Shown: in pieces, positions 12,043 to 23,671 of the stretch
Position numbering within the stretch: position 1 is the stretch's first letter
Layout of the letters: every line of letters begins with the position of its first letter
Assembly: GCF_000165395.2 (NCBI RefSeq)
Contig: NW_026261571.1
Coordinates: 1,450,501-1,514,500, forward strand
DNA length: 64,000 nucleotides
Reading direction: 5' to 3'
Source of the DNA: Babesia bovis T2Bo
Taxonomy: Eukaryota; Apicomplexa; Aconoidasida; Piroplasmida; Babesiidae
Notes under the pieces: model-generated
Seen by the model: only the letters and a program-made list of their open reading frames with translations
Told to the model about the DNA's origin: nothing
The model's database searches: none
Made by a program: the position numbers and the translations under genes

Positions 12043-13389
12043 TCACTTCTTAGCAGCCTTTTGGGCAGACTTGGTGACCTTGGCAGATGAACCGGGCTCC
12101 TTCTTCTCAACTGACTTAATGACACCCACAGCAACAGTCTGCTTCATGTCACGAACAGCGAAACGACCAAGAGGAGCATACTCAGTGAAGGATTCGACAA
12201 CCATGGGCTTCATTGGCTTGAGCACAACCATGGCAGCGTCACCGTTCTTGATGGTCTTGGGGTTTTCCTCAAGAGATTTACCGGTACGCTTGTCCATACG
12301 GCTGGTGATCTCTTCGAATTTACATGAAATGTGAGCGGTGTGGCAATCGACGACGGGGCAGTAACCGGCCTTAATGGTACCAGGGTGGTTGAGCACAATG
12401 ACCTGGGCAGTGAAGGAAACAGCAGCCTTGGCAGGGTCGTTCTTAGAATCAGAGGCAACGTGACCACTGCGAATGTCAGAAGTAGAAACGTTCTTTACGT
12501 TGAAACCGACGTTGTCACCGGGGTAAGCAACCTCAACGGTTTCGTGGTGCATTTCAACGGATTTGCATTCAGTGGTGATTGGGTTAGGAGCAAAGGTTAG
12601 AATCATACCAGCCTTCAACATACCAGTTTCAACACGACCGACGGGGACGGTACCGATACCACCGATCTTGTAGACACCCTGGAGGGGAAGACGAAGTGGC
12701 TTGTCAACGGGCCTCTTTGGGGGTTCCATCTGATCAAGGGCCTCGACCAATGTCTTTCCCTTATACCAGGGCATGTTGGTGGAACGCTCAACCATGTTGT
12801 CTCCCATGAAACCGGAGATGGCAACGAAGGGCACCTTCTCAATATTGTAACCGACCTTCTTGAGGTAACCCTGGACTTCCTTCTGGATTTCACTGTAACG
12901 GTCCTCCTTGTAGTCGCACTTGTCCATCTTGTTAATGGCACAGATGATCTGTTTGACACCAAGGGTGAAAGCCAAAAGAGCGTGCTCACGGGTCTGTCCT
13001 TCCTTGGAGAAAGCGGCCTCGAAACCACCAGCCTCAGCTGGTACAACAAGCATAGCAACATCGGCTTGAGAAGTACCCGTAATCATGTTCTTGATGAAGT
13101 CACGGTGACCAGGGGCATCAATGACGGTGTAGTAGTACTTGGTGGTCTCGAACTTCCATAAGGTAATATCAATAGTAATACCACGTTCACGTTCACTCTT
13201 CAGCTTGTCCAAAACCCAGGCGTACTTGAAAGAACCCTTACCCATATCAGTGGATTCCTTCTCGAACTTTTCAATGGTACGCTTGTCAATACCACCAAGC
13301 TTGTAGATCAAGTGACCAGTAGTGGTCGACTTGCCACTGTCGACGTGGCCAATAACGACCAAGTTAATGTGAGTCTTCTCCTTCGGCAT
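12043..13389 (-). CDS. ef-1alpha: elongation factor 1-alpha, copy A
   Basis: GTPase that delivers aminoacyl-tRNA to the ribosome. 448 residues, usual length, no coding introns. GTP-binding motifs: GHVDSGKS near residue 14, DAPGHRDF (G3) near 91 and NKMDKCDY (G4) near 153; the KARERGIT-like effector loop is present as [11 protein letters not shown]. The start [12 protein letters not shown] at 13389 is the family start; the longer frame upstream begins in the leader right after the predicted 5'UTR intron. The copy is identical in protein to the plus-strand copy at 14814-16160. Codon use is strongly biased toward C/G-ending codons compared with neighbours, as expected for a highly expressed gene. 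Confidence 0.98.
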   Translation of the reverse strand: MPKEKTHINLVVIGHVDSGKSTTTGHLIYKLGGIDKRTIEKFEKESTDMGKGSFKYAWVLDKLKSERERGITIDITLWKFETTKYYYTVIDAPGHRDFIKNMITGTSQADVAMLVVPAEAGGFEAAFSKEGQTREHALLAFTLGVKQIICAINKMDKCDYKEDRYSEIQKEVQGYLKKVGYNIEKVPFVAISGFMGDNMVERSTNMPWYKGKTLVEALDQMEPPKRPVDKPLRLPLQGVYKIGGIGTVPVGRVETGMLKAGMILTFAPNPITTECKSVEMHHETVEVAYPGDNVGFNVKNVSTSDIRSGHVASDSKNDPAKAAVSFTAQVIVLNHPGTIKAGYCPVVDCHTAHISCKFEEITSRMDKRTGKSLEENPKTIKNGDAAMVVLKPMKPMVVESFTEYAPLGRFAVRDMKQTVAVGVIKSVEKKEPGSSAKVTKSAQKAAKK

Positions 13390-13415
13390 TTTCGTAAAGT
13401 TGCAATAAATTATAT

Positions 13416-13611
13416 CTGAGACAACATTAGTATCGGCAAACACAATTGAAAAAACGTTAAATCAAGCATTAAATAACACAAATGTCTAAACACATCAGTG
13501 TATATAATAGCCTCAAAAGTAGAATATACACACAGCAGCTCGACAAGAAGTAGTCGCCTGCTTCATGAAATAACACCACCCACAAAGCAAAATGACAGGG
13601 GCCTGACTTAC
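13416..13611 (-). other. 5'UTR intron of ef-1-alpha copy A
   Basis: On the minus strand a GTAAGT donor at 13611 and a GTCTCAG acceptor ending at 13416 bound 196 nt, with a TACTAAT branch-like sequence 10 nt before the acceptor. It is the mirror of the intron in copy B and leaves 26 nt between acceptor and ATG. A leader intron in the B. bovis ef-1-alpha genes is, from memory, described in the literature. Confidence 0.75.
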
Positions 13612-13649
13612 ATCACAAAAGTGCGTTGTTGGCGATATAATCACTATTC

Positions 13650-14553
13650 GCGATAACAGAATAAATATGTTTAAAACATATAAGTGATCATATAAGATCA
13701 GCGTTGGTCTATTGCTCATATGGTGGGGTACATATACCAGCCATACCATGAGAGGTAGCAAGAGTCTTCATTAGACAAGCTATGACATTACACATTAATT
13801 TTTATTCAATCCATTATCCAATATTGACTTAGTCTGTTCTATCGTTTACTTTATATATTCCCTATTTGATTGATTACATTTTTGCAAGTCGTACTAATTG
13901 TTACATACTATAGTACATTATTAGTATCAAAAACACACAATACTTTTTGGCTATGTCTATTAAAATCAAGAAGCATTATATTTTGCTGTGGAAGTATAGG
14001 ATCTACTCAAATATGTCACACATTTTTTCTTTTGTCATGAAAAACTGCTGGAAAAAAATCAATTGATATATAAATAAACTTATATAAACCACGTAATAAA
14101 TGAGATAAATAAATATATGTCATGTATAAATTTGGGGTATAATTTTAATTGTAGAAGGTGGAGATAGTACGGTAAAAACTGAGATGATATATAATATATG
14201 ATGAATATATAAACTTGACAGGTCAAGATTACTTGATCAGATTTAATTAGTTGTGATAAAGCGGAAATTCCCATATATGTCATCCCGTTAAAGGTATTAA
14301 TAGCATTTTAAGAATATATTTCACAAATATGATATACCATACATCTGATAGAATTATGCATCGATATTCGTCGTTATAGGCTTAGTTGCGCACAACGAAA
14401 AGGTATGTGTATATACTTAATTATATTTCAATCAAACGATGGGTGACAAATGTGTGGCGTGGAGCAAAGCAAAACAGCACCACAACCTTTACAAAGGGAT
14501 CTTCATTAGTCCTTTGCAGTGTCTTTATAACTTAATAAAGTAATTCCACGCAA
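13650..14553. promoter_or_regulatory. central spacer of the ef-1-alpha locus, bidirectional promoter
   Basis: 904 bases of unique AT-rich sequence between the palindrome arms. With the two ~260-bp leaders it makes the ~1.4 kb ef-1-alpha intergenic region known as a strong bidirectional promoter in B. bovis. The two halves are not mirror images, so each gene may have its own upstream elements. The sequence TCTTCATTAG occurs once in each half (near 13768 and 14501) in direct orientation. No coding frame of note. Confidence 0.8.
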
Positions 14554-14591
14554 GAATAGTGATTATATCGCCAACAACGCACTTTTGTGAT

Positions 14592-14787
14592 GTAAGTCAG
14601 GCCCCTGTCATTTTGCTTTGTGGGTGGTGTTATTTCATGAAGCAGGCGACTACTTCTTGTCGAGCTGCTGTGTGTATATTCTACTTTTGAGGCTATTATA
14701 TACACTGATGTGTTTAGACATTTGTGTTATTTAATGCTTGATTTAACGTTTTTTCAATTGTGTTTGCCGATACTAATGTTGTCTCAG
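14592..14787 (+). other. 5'UTR intron of ef-1-alpha copy B
   Basis: Donor GTAAGT at 14592, branch-like TACTAAT at 14771-14777 and acceptor GTCTCAG ending 14787 define a 196-nt intron 26 nt before the start codon. It is identical to the mirrored intron of copy A and is much longer than the ~35-nt coding introns of this window, which suggests a regulatory role. Confidence 0.75.
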
Positions 14788-14813
14788 ATATAATTTATTG
14801 CAACTTTACGAAA

Positions 14814-16160
14814 ATGCCGAAGGAGAAGACTCACATTAACTTGGTCGTTATTGGCCACGTCGACAGTGGCAAGTCGACCACTACTGGTCACTTGATCTAC
14901 AAGCTTGGTGGTATTGACAAGCGTACCATTGAAAAGTTCGAGAAGGAATCCACTGATATGGGTAAGGGTTCTTTCAAGTACGCCTGGGTTTTGGACAAGC
15001 TGAAGAGTGAACGTGAACGTGGTATTACTATTGATATTACCTTATGGAAGTTCGAGACCACCAAGTACTACTACACCGTCATTGATGCCCCTGGTCACCG
15101 TGACTTCATCAAGAACATGATTACGGGTACTTCTCAAGCCGATGTTGCTATGCTTGTTGTACCAGCTGAGGCTGGTGGTTTCGAGGCCGCTTTCTCCAAG
15201 GAAGGACAGACCCGTGAGCACGCTCTTTTGGCTTTCACCCTTGGTGTCAAACAGATCATCTGTGCCATTAACAAGATGGACAAGTGCGACTACAAGGAGG
15301 ACCGTTACAGTGAAATCCAGAAGGAAGTCCAGGGTTACCTCAAGAAGGTCGGTTACAATATTGAGAAGGTGCCCTTCGTTGCCATCTCCGGTTTCATGGG
15401 AGACAACATGGTTGAGCGTTCCACCAACATGCCCTGGTATAAGGGAAAGACATTGGTCGAGGCCCTTGATCAGATGGAACCCCCAAAGAGGCCCGTTGAC
15501 AAGCCACTTCGTCTTCCCCTCCAGGGTGTCTACAAGATCGGTGGTATCGGTACCGTCCCCGTCGGTCGTGTTGAAACTGGTATGTTGAAGGCTGGTATGA
15601 TTCTAACCTTTGCTCCTAACCCAATCACCACTGAATGCAAATCCGTTGAAATGCACCACGAAACCGTTGAGGTTGCTTACCCCGGTGACAACGTCGGTTT
15701 CAACGTAAAGAACGTTTCTACTTCTGACATTCGCAGTGGTCACGTTGCCTCTGATTCTAAGAACGACCCTGCCAAGGCTGCTGTTTCCTTCACTGCCCAG
15801 GTCATTGTGCTCAACCACCCTGGTACCATTAAGGCCGGTTACTGCCCCGTCGTCGATTGCCACACCGCTCACATTTCATGTAAATTCGAAGAGATCACCA
15901 GCCGTATGGACAAGCGTACCGGTAAATCTCTTGAGGAAAACCCCAAGACCATCAAGAACGGTGACGCTGCCATGGTTGTGCTCAAGCCAATGAAGCCCAT
16001 GGTTGTCGAATCCTTCACTGAGTATGCTCCTCTTGGTCGTTTCGCTGTTCGTGACATGAAGCAGACTGTTGCTGTGGGTGTCATTAAGTCAGTTGAGAAG
16101 AAGGAGCCCGGTTCATCTGCCAAGGTCACCAAGTCTGCCCAAAAGGCTGCTAAGAAGTGA
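14814..16160 (+). CDS. ef-1alpha: elongation factor 1-alpha, copy B
   Basis: Second, protein-identical copy of the translation GTPase (448 residues; [24 protein letters not shown]). It diverges from copy A across the shared intergenic region. The start is the ATG at 14814 following the leader intron. Identity of the two copies down to silent sites and untranslated regions indicates either a very recent duplication or, more likely, continuing gene conversion between the arms. Its 3' flank runs directly into the glutamyl-tRNA synthetase start 213 bp downstream. Confidence 0.98.
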   Translation: MPKEKTHINLVVIGHVDSGKSTTTGHLIYKLGGIDKRTIEKFEKESTDMGKGSFKYAWVLDKLKSERERGITIDITLWKFETTKYYYTVIDAPGHRDFIKNMITGTSQADVAMLVVPAEAGGFEAAFSKEGQTREHALLAFTLGVKQIICAINKMDKCDYKEDRYSEIQKEVQGYLKKVGYNIEKVPFVAISGFMGDNMVERSTNMPWYKGKTLVEALDQMEPPKRPVDKPLRLPLQGVYKIGGIGTVPVGRVETGMLKAGMILTFAPNPITTECKSVEMHHETVEVAYPGDNVGFNVKNVSTSDIRSGHVASDSKNDPAKAAVSFTAQVIVLNHPGTIKAGYCPVVDCHTAHISCKFEEITSRMDKRTGKSLEENPKTIKNGDAAMVVLKPMKPMVVESFTEYAPLGRFAVRDMKQTVAVGVIKSVEKKEPGSSAKVTKSAQKAAKK

Positions 16161-16343
16161 ATCAATGCGCTGTCATGGCATATTAACTACATTGAAACTA
16201 AGGTGTACTTTTTTCATTTCTTGTTTCATTCGTTATATAGCATTTTTTGTGTTTGTGGATGGGTTAATATATCGATCTGTGGGAATCTATGACGATTTTG
16301 AGATGTAGTAATTACAATTACTGTTGAGATAAAAATTCAATAT

Positions 16344-16373
16344 TATTATTGCGGCTTAATTTGCCGCAATAAT

Positions 16374-16374
<1 letters not shown>
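16344..16374. repeat. 12-bp stem hairpin at the right edge of the palindrome
   Basis: Left arm 16344-16355 (TATTATTGCGGC), 7-nt loop, right arm 16363-16374 is its perfect reverse complement. The duplication ends in the loop (16356) and the right arm overlaps the A of the GluRS start codon. At the other palindrome end the left-arm sequence is present but the complementary arm is absent. Confidence 0.8.
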
Positions 16375-18473
<2,099 letters not shown>

Positions 18474-18883
18474 AAAACATATTATCTTGGCCAAGAGAGG
18501 AGTTAACAAGTAATGACATCAGAGAGTGTGCAATATGATCAATGAACTTGGCGAATTGCGTTCATGATACAAAGCACAGTTGCATATGGCAAGATCATAA
18601 TAATAAATGAATACACATTAAACAACAACTTCAAGATGTAACAAATGTATTTATTCTTAGAAAATACTTATACCCAATGAATCTTTACACTGCTTTACGG
18701 TAATGTGTAATTGACGTTACACTAGGACCCGCGTCATATAGGGCCCTAATAAAGCATAATCAGCATCAATATATACCATTGTAATTTCATTAGATTTGTT
18801 ACAAATCATTAGGTACGGCAAATCGCCGTGCCTTTACTCCATAACCGTGAGATGAGTCACATCAGCCTCGCGGATGGCTCAAG
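18474..18883. other. intergenic, upstream of the CDK gene
   Basis: 410 bases, AT-rich in the left half, more GC-balanced near the kinase. A short imperfect palindrome GTGTAATTGACGTTACAC lies at about 18704-18721. No coding frame or RNA gene recognised. Confidence 0.45.
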
Positions 18884-19910
18884 ATGAAGGGTTACCACAA
18901 GCTTGAGAAAATTGGTGAGGGTACCTACGGAGTGGTCTACAAAGCGCAAAACGATCACGGAGAGATTTTTGCGCTAAAGAAGATTAGAGTCGAAGAGGAA
19001 GATGAGGGAATTCCCAGCACAGGTTGGTCAGCAACATCTTTGATAACATCCGGTAGCAATACGCGAAATAAGTCTGCTCAAGGAACTACACCACCCAAAT
19101 ATTGTTTGCTTGCGTGACGTCATACACAGCGAGAAGTGCTTAACACTTGTTTTTGAGTACCTGGATCAGGATCTCAAAAAGTTGCTGGATGTTTGCGATG
19201 GAGGTCTTGAAACATCGACTGCCAAATCATTCCTTTATCAATTACTTAAAGGTGTGGCTTATTGCCACGAACATCGCATTCTACACCGAGACCTTAAGCC
19301 ACAAAATCTGTTGATAAACCGTAAAGGTATATTGAAGTTAGCCGATTTCGGTCTTGCCAGGTAATTCTTTGTTGGATGCAAACAATTCTTACAGGGCCTT
19401 TGCAATCCCGGTACGCAGTTACACGCACGAGGTGGTAACTCTATGGTACCGTGCACCCGATGTCCTCATGGGATCTAAAAAGTATTCCACAGAAGTCGAC
19501 ATTTGGAGTGTGGGTTGTATATTTGCAGGTGAGTCCATACATTTATTGATCAATTGACGCAGAGATGATAAACGGCGTGCCGCTGTTCCCCGGAGTATCG
19601 GAGCAGGATCAGCTTAAGCGTATATTTAAAGTTCTCGGATCACCAAATGTCGGTACATGGCCGGGAGTGGTCGATCTCCCAGCGTACAATCCTGACATGG
19701 ATCAATTTGAAAAGCAGCCATGGAACGTTATCGTGAGTATATGTTTGTAAAAGCGTCATTGTACACCAGGTTCCCAAGCTAGGTGGAGCGGGAGTAGATC
19801 TCATTTCAAAGATGCTACAACTGGACCCGTTCCAGAGAATATCGGCTCGTGATGCTTTGTGCCACGAGTACTTCAATGATGTGTCCGAGAACGGCGTTAC
19901 AGATGTCTAA
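18884..19910 (+). CDS. cyclin-dependent kinase with PSTAIRE helix (Cdc2/Crk2-like)
   Basis: Cell-cycle Ser/Thr kinase. Five exons (introns 19023-19056, 19361-19394, 19529-19562, 19733-19769; 34-37 nt) give 295 residues, the length of minimal CDKs. Residues 11-18 are the Gly loop GEGTYGVV including inhibitory T14/Y15; K32 is the VAIK-type Lys; 44-50 is a perfect PSTAIRE cyclin-binding helix, which appears only when intron 1 is removed. HRD is at 123-125, DFG at 143-145, the activation Thr at 158 ([14 protein letters not shown]), then [12 protein letters not shown] and FPG. This matches the Plasmodium PK5 / Theileria and Babesia CRK2 type. Four of the introns sit within conserved kinase subdomains. 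Confidence 0.95.
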
Positions 19911-20159
19911 CTATAGACAGCAGCGTCTTTTGCAGAAGCCAATGTTCCTTAGACCTCTTATATAATAACCATTTAGTTATATCAACGCTTCATTTCCTTT
20001 TCAGGAAGGAATGAGTTGCTCGATGCTGTATTCATTAGTTGTAGTGTTTTATCCAACATACCCATTCCAACACGACGTATCTCATCACCAGTATATATAT
20101 CTGGCTTCCGCGTGTTGAATATATCAAATCTATTGTATATGTAATGTAGATTATAGGGC

Positions 20160-20538
20160 TTACGATTCCATTATACGAGTATAGTTGACACCGTCATCAA
20201 TGGTCCACCCCTAGAAAATTTGATATGACACAATAATAACATACATCGTTCTTAACTGTACACTGGTAGTGCCTAGAAGCTTCTCCAGCGCATTTTGAAA
20301 CATAATTATGAGGAAAACGCCTCATGCAACGTACAAGTTTGTACCTGGGATGAAGTGATATAATGTAACGCAGGCATTACCATGTTGAAACGCAAGGATG
20401 CTTCTTGTCATCGTTACGCTGACGGCGTTGTAGCTTATAGAGTATTTCCTTAGCTTGCCACCAAAGTATGCGAGGTGTAGACTCCGAACGTTTCAGAATC
20501 TGTTGCAATAATGATTGTGCGCCTTCTGAAGGCGCCAT
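20160..20538 (-). CDS. small twin-CX9C (CHCH) protein, probably mitochondrial
   Basis: Three exons (20538-20381, 20344-20245, 20210-20160; introns 36 and 34 nt with clean GTAATG/GTATGT donors and CCCAG/TTCTAG acceptors) encode 102 residues. The spliced protein has exactly four Cys, at 49, 59, 71 and 81, making two CX9C motifs separated by 11 residues, the signature of coiled-coil-helix-coiled-coil-helix proteins. Such proteins are imported into the mitochondrial intermembrane space by Mia40/Erv1 oxidation or sit in the mitoribosome or respiratory complexes. The N-terminal helix is basic (QRRQRNDDKK). Which member it is cannot be told. No single exon exceeds 53 codons, so simple ORF scans miss it. 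It lies 90 bp downstream of the J-protein gene on the same strand. Confidence 0.7.
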
Positions 20539-20627
20539 TCAAGCAGTATACTACAATAAGCAAGTAATAATATTATAACAGCGCTTTTCGCTGTGTGACT
20601 GTCTTATATGTCCCACATGTGTAAGCG

Positions 20628-21542
20628 TTATTGTCTTCTGTCAAATTCAGGGATCCTATAACTATTTGTTAAATGCAGATATACAAATTACCTGCAACGC
20701 CTACCATACGCGTCATATGTATAAGCTCGACCTGAGTGCATATTACGGTGTTATTAACAACCATGTGTGTCGGAGGTAAACCTACCATACGAGTCATACA
20801 CGATGTGCATTTTAGCACTCTTCCTGCTTACATTGGACCTATGAAAGTTGAATACAACTTTATATAACTTACATAACTTCGCTGCCGAACCAAAAGAGAA
20901 ACGATAGAGGTAGCAGAATCACTGGAGCTAACTTCCTCAAAATAAAAAACAAATATCTTAGTGTATAGGGAGGAATAAAGTTGAAGAACTCAATGATCCG
21001 AATGGGATCGTTGAAACCCGAGTTATTCATCGATGATTTGAATTTTTCAGCTCCACGCTAGGGGAATAATTAGACAATGCACTTACTAACACGTACCCTT
21101 AACTTGTCAGTTTCCATTTCCTGCCACTGGCGCCGCAGCTGCTCAGCTTCAGCGCGAAACTGTTCCTCAAAACTATGGGATGTATCATGGTAATAGTAGT
21201 TGGTAGAACTGCCACCAGTCTGTTGTGCAGTGCGTCGCCCGGTGTTAGAAAACGACGATTTACCAAAAGCTACATTTGTTTATGACACCAAATAGATTAA
21301 CTACCATGGGAAGCATCGTAAGCCTGACGTTTGTCTCGATCGTATAATGTATTATAAGCTTCCTGGACCTCTTTAAACCTAGCAGCAGCGTTAGCACTTG
21401 GATTTAAATCAGGGTGATATAATTTAGCCTTCTTTATATATGCAGCCCTAATATCCTGCCTAGTGGCATTCTTTGCGATATCTGTGTAAATATGATCACA
21501 TGGTAATAACGGTCTACCTAAAATGGCGTAGTAATTCTTCAT
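20628..21542 (-). CDS. J-domain (DnaJ/Hsp40) protein with C-terminal membrane segment
   Basis: Hsp70 co-chaperone. Six exons; introns 21270-21304, 21058-21096, 20839-20872, 20732-20785 and 20662-20691 (30-54 nt) give 240 residues. Residues 1-80 are a J domain: KNYYAILGR, IRAAYIKKAKLYHPDLNP with the HPD tripeptide that stimulates Hsp70, FKEVQEAYNTLYD. A charged helix (EEQFRAEAEQLRRQW) follows, then around residues 155-195 a hydrophobic stretch (RYLFFILRK, LPLSFLFW) suggests a membrane anchor. No G/F-rich or zinc-finger region, so a type III J-protein. The last exons are small and less certain: without intron 4 the protein would stop at about 20758 instead. The tail repeats YDSYGR/YDAYGR. Confidence 0.72.
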
Positions 21543-21804
21543 GGGAATTGTTTATAATATCAAACAGCACTACTTCCACACATTTTGTTTCAATTATATA
21601 AAACAGTGATCAATAAAATATTCCTTATTACAAATCCAGGCACTCAATCCAACACATCGCAAACTTCACACATTGCGATAACTGCTAATAATGTTTCCCT
21701 ATTGATACACCAAAAATATGGCAACCAATATAATTAAATAAATTATAGTGTCTAAATTGGATATAGCGCAACATGGAGGGATCCACATCACACGCACTGG
21801 AGCA

Positions 21805-22031
21805 TCATCCATAGACAGTGATTAATTTTATACACATTTTAATTATATCGCAATGATCATAACTGTCTTTAGATATGTGAGTCGTTTCTTTGAAATCCAA
21901 GGTGAAATGTTCATAAAGACATTTGAATAATTCTAGACTTAATGGCACAATGGTAGCCTCCAAACGCCAAAATTCGCCGCCAATCAATCGCACTGGAGCC
22001 AATAATGCTGCAAACCAGGTTTGTGTAGACA
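21805..22031 (-). CDS. small hypothetical protein
   Basis: A single open frame from ATG 22031 encodes 75 residues with a helical, mixed hydrophobic/acidic composition and no signal peptide or Cys pattern. I do not recognise it. It runs against the upstream flank of the RCC1 gene and might be one exon of a larger minus-strand gene; it could also be chance, though the composition is more protein-like than the surrounding shadow frames. Confidence 0.3.
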
Positions 22032-22126
22032 TATTGATTATACAATTCGCAGATAACTGTCGAGGCACAATCCGTGATCACATCAGCAGATTGTAGGTTT
22101 ATTATAACTGTATTTCATCTTTCGTA

Positions 22127-23392
22127 GTGAAGCGTACGGGTTCTTATAAGGATTTAAGTACAGTAATTTACATTTGGGGTGGTATGTTTAGCAATTTTGC
22201 CATATTATGTATAGAAAATCCTGCTGCAAAAGCACCTGATGATACAAGTGCTGCAGTGAAAGAGGATTGGTTACCAGCTGTCTACCGCCATATATCGGAT
22301 GTTCGCATAACAAGTGTTTCATGTGCCAAGACCTATCTTATGCTTCTTTCAAGTTGTAGAAGATTGTTTGCACTTGGAAGAGGGGACTATGGGCAACTTG
22401 GTCTGGGACAACAAGTACGCTTTGTAGGAGAACCTACAGCAGTTCCAATTCCACATCAGATAAAATCAGTAGTCTGTGCTAAAAACCATTGTGGAGCTAT
22501 AGATGTCGGTGGCAAGCTATATACTTGGGGTCGTAGCGACCTTGCAGGTCATCCAGATGGGTTTGCCACGTGTTCACCCACTGAGCTAAAGCTTAATAAC
22601 GGCCACTCCACTTGCCGCAGTATTGGTGTAAATGACACATTGACTGTATGCGTATTGGATGGAGGTGAATCTTTATATCAATGGGGAATTACATTCAGTG
22701 GCGAGGAAGTCTTCGAACCGCACTTGTTTTATTCGTTTGAGTATGAGCACATACGTCAGGTGGCGCTTGGTCGTAACTTTGGTATTGCTCTGTCGGATAC
22801 AGGATCTGTATTTGGCTGGGGAGATCGCACATATGGTGAAACCATGACATCTGGGAACATCATGGAATTTTCATATTCACTCTTACCAAGACGACTGAGG
22901 CACCCTAATCTAAAGTCCATTGTTAGCATTGCTACTGGGGAACGCCATGTCTTGATGATCGACGACATTGGACGCATATGGTCAATGGGAGAAAATATGT
23001 ATGGTCAATGTGGTGTACCTCCGGAGCATCATTGCGGACCCTGCAAGGTCGAAGTCGAGGACACTGCATTCCCAATAGAATATATAGCTTGCGGCCCTAG
23101 GCATTCAGCTTGTATAAATGCTGGTCACCAACTCTATACTTGGGGCCATTCTTCGGGGCACAAGCTTATATTCACCACTTCCGTTGATATGCTTGTTAAA
23201 CAGCAGAGGCAGCCTGGAGTATCGGTACAGTCAGGCGTCCAGACTTGCTGCTGCAAACCGCAGCTGATATATAACACTCTACATGAGAAGGTAGCTTGTG
23301 TCGGTCTTGCTATGGACTATACAGTGGCGGTTACCGGCGAGGGTATAGTTTCCCCGGGTCCACAGATGATAGACAGCGACAGGTCCTCATGA
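22127..23392 (+). CDS. RCC1-repeat protein (5' exon unresolved)
   Basis: About 420 residues built of RCC1-type blades: IYIWGG near the start, LFALGRGDYGQLGLG, LYTWGRSDL, LYQWGITF, VFGWGDRTYGE, IWSMGENMYGQCG and LYTWGHSSGH recur every 50-60 residues, predicting a seven-bladed beta-propeller. RCC1 proteins act as Ran GEFs or as interaction/GEF modules elsewhere; the catalytic-type residues cannot be judged by eye, so I do not call it Ran GEF. The frame starts with GTG at 22127 directly after a TTTCGTAG acceptor; a GTAGGT donor at 22093 would make a 35-nt intron, so the true ATG lies in an upstream exon or is formed across a splice. It converges with the kinase gene on the right. Confidence 0.75.
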   Translation: MKRTGSYKDLSTVIYIWGGMFSNFAILCIENPAAKAPDDTSAAVKEDWLPAVYRHISDVRITSVSCAKTYLMLLSSCRRLFALGRGDYGQLGLGQQVRFVGEPTAVPIPHQIKSVVCAKNHCGAIDVGGKLYTWGRSDLAGHPDGFATCSPTELKLNNGHSTCRSIGVNDTLTVCVLDGGESLYQWGITFSGEEVFEPHLFYSFEYEHIRQVALGRNFGIALSDTGSVFGWGDRTYGETMTSGNIMEFSYSLLPRRLRHPNLKSIVSIATGERHVLMIDDIGRIWSMGENMYGQCGVPPEHHCGPCKVEVEDTAFPIEYIACGPRHSACINAGHQLYTWGHSSGHKLIFTTSVDMLVKQQRQPGVSVQSGVQTCCCKPQLIYNTLHEKVACVGLAMDYTVAVTGEGIVSPGPQMIDSDRSS

Positions 23393-23671
23393 CAATATTA
23401 TTTTAATATACCAATTGTCAACAAGTAGCTACTTTATAATGCGTTGTGATCTATTTGTATGTGGCAGTAGATTATGCAATTCAGTTTGGTGTTACAGTTT
23501 ACCAGGGATGGTGAACAGCATTACTGCACTGAATACGTGTAATACCAGATCAGCATATAACTTATGCTGCAATTACATGACGATTACAATAAAATAGATT
23601 GTAACATCACCCAGATGTCAATATAACAATTTAAATATGGTAACTGTAGCATCAAAAAACACATTAACAAC

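Larger units (their letters stand above)
11847..13649 (-). repeat. left arm of ef-1-alpha inverted repeat (1,803 bp)
   Basis: Base n in this arm pairs with base 28203-n in the right arm (14554-16356). I checked both flanks base by base and the coding part through identical translations and local comparison; the only difference found is G11857 versus T16346. The arm includes the whole minus ef-1-alpha gene, its 5' leader with intron, and 196 bp beyond the stop codon. Homology stops abruptly at both ends. Confidence 0.93.
14554..16356 (+). repeat. right arm of ef-1-alpha inverted repeat (1,803 bp)
   Basis: Mirror of 11847-13649 with a single difference (T16346 against C on the equivalent strand of the left arm). 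It contains the complete plus-strand gene, leader intron and 196 bp of 3' flank, and ends inside a 12-bp hairpin (16344-16374). Confidence 0.93.

Noticed and set aside
12210..13061. Several 85-148-codon frames overlapping both ef-1-alpha copies in other frames
   Set aside because: They mirror each other exactly in the two copies and are produced by the C/G-rich third positions of the real gene; the translations have no domain.
18690..18725. Short palindrome upstream of the CDK gene as an operator
   Set aside because: An imperfect 18-bp palindrome is expected by chance in 64 kb of AT-rich DNA; no second copy near other genes.
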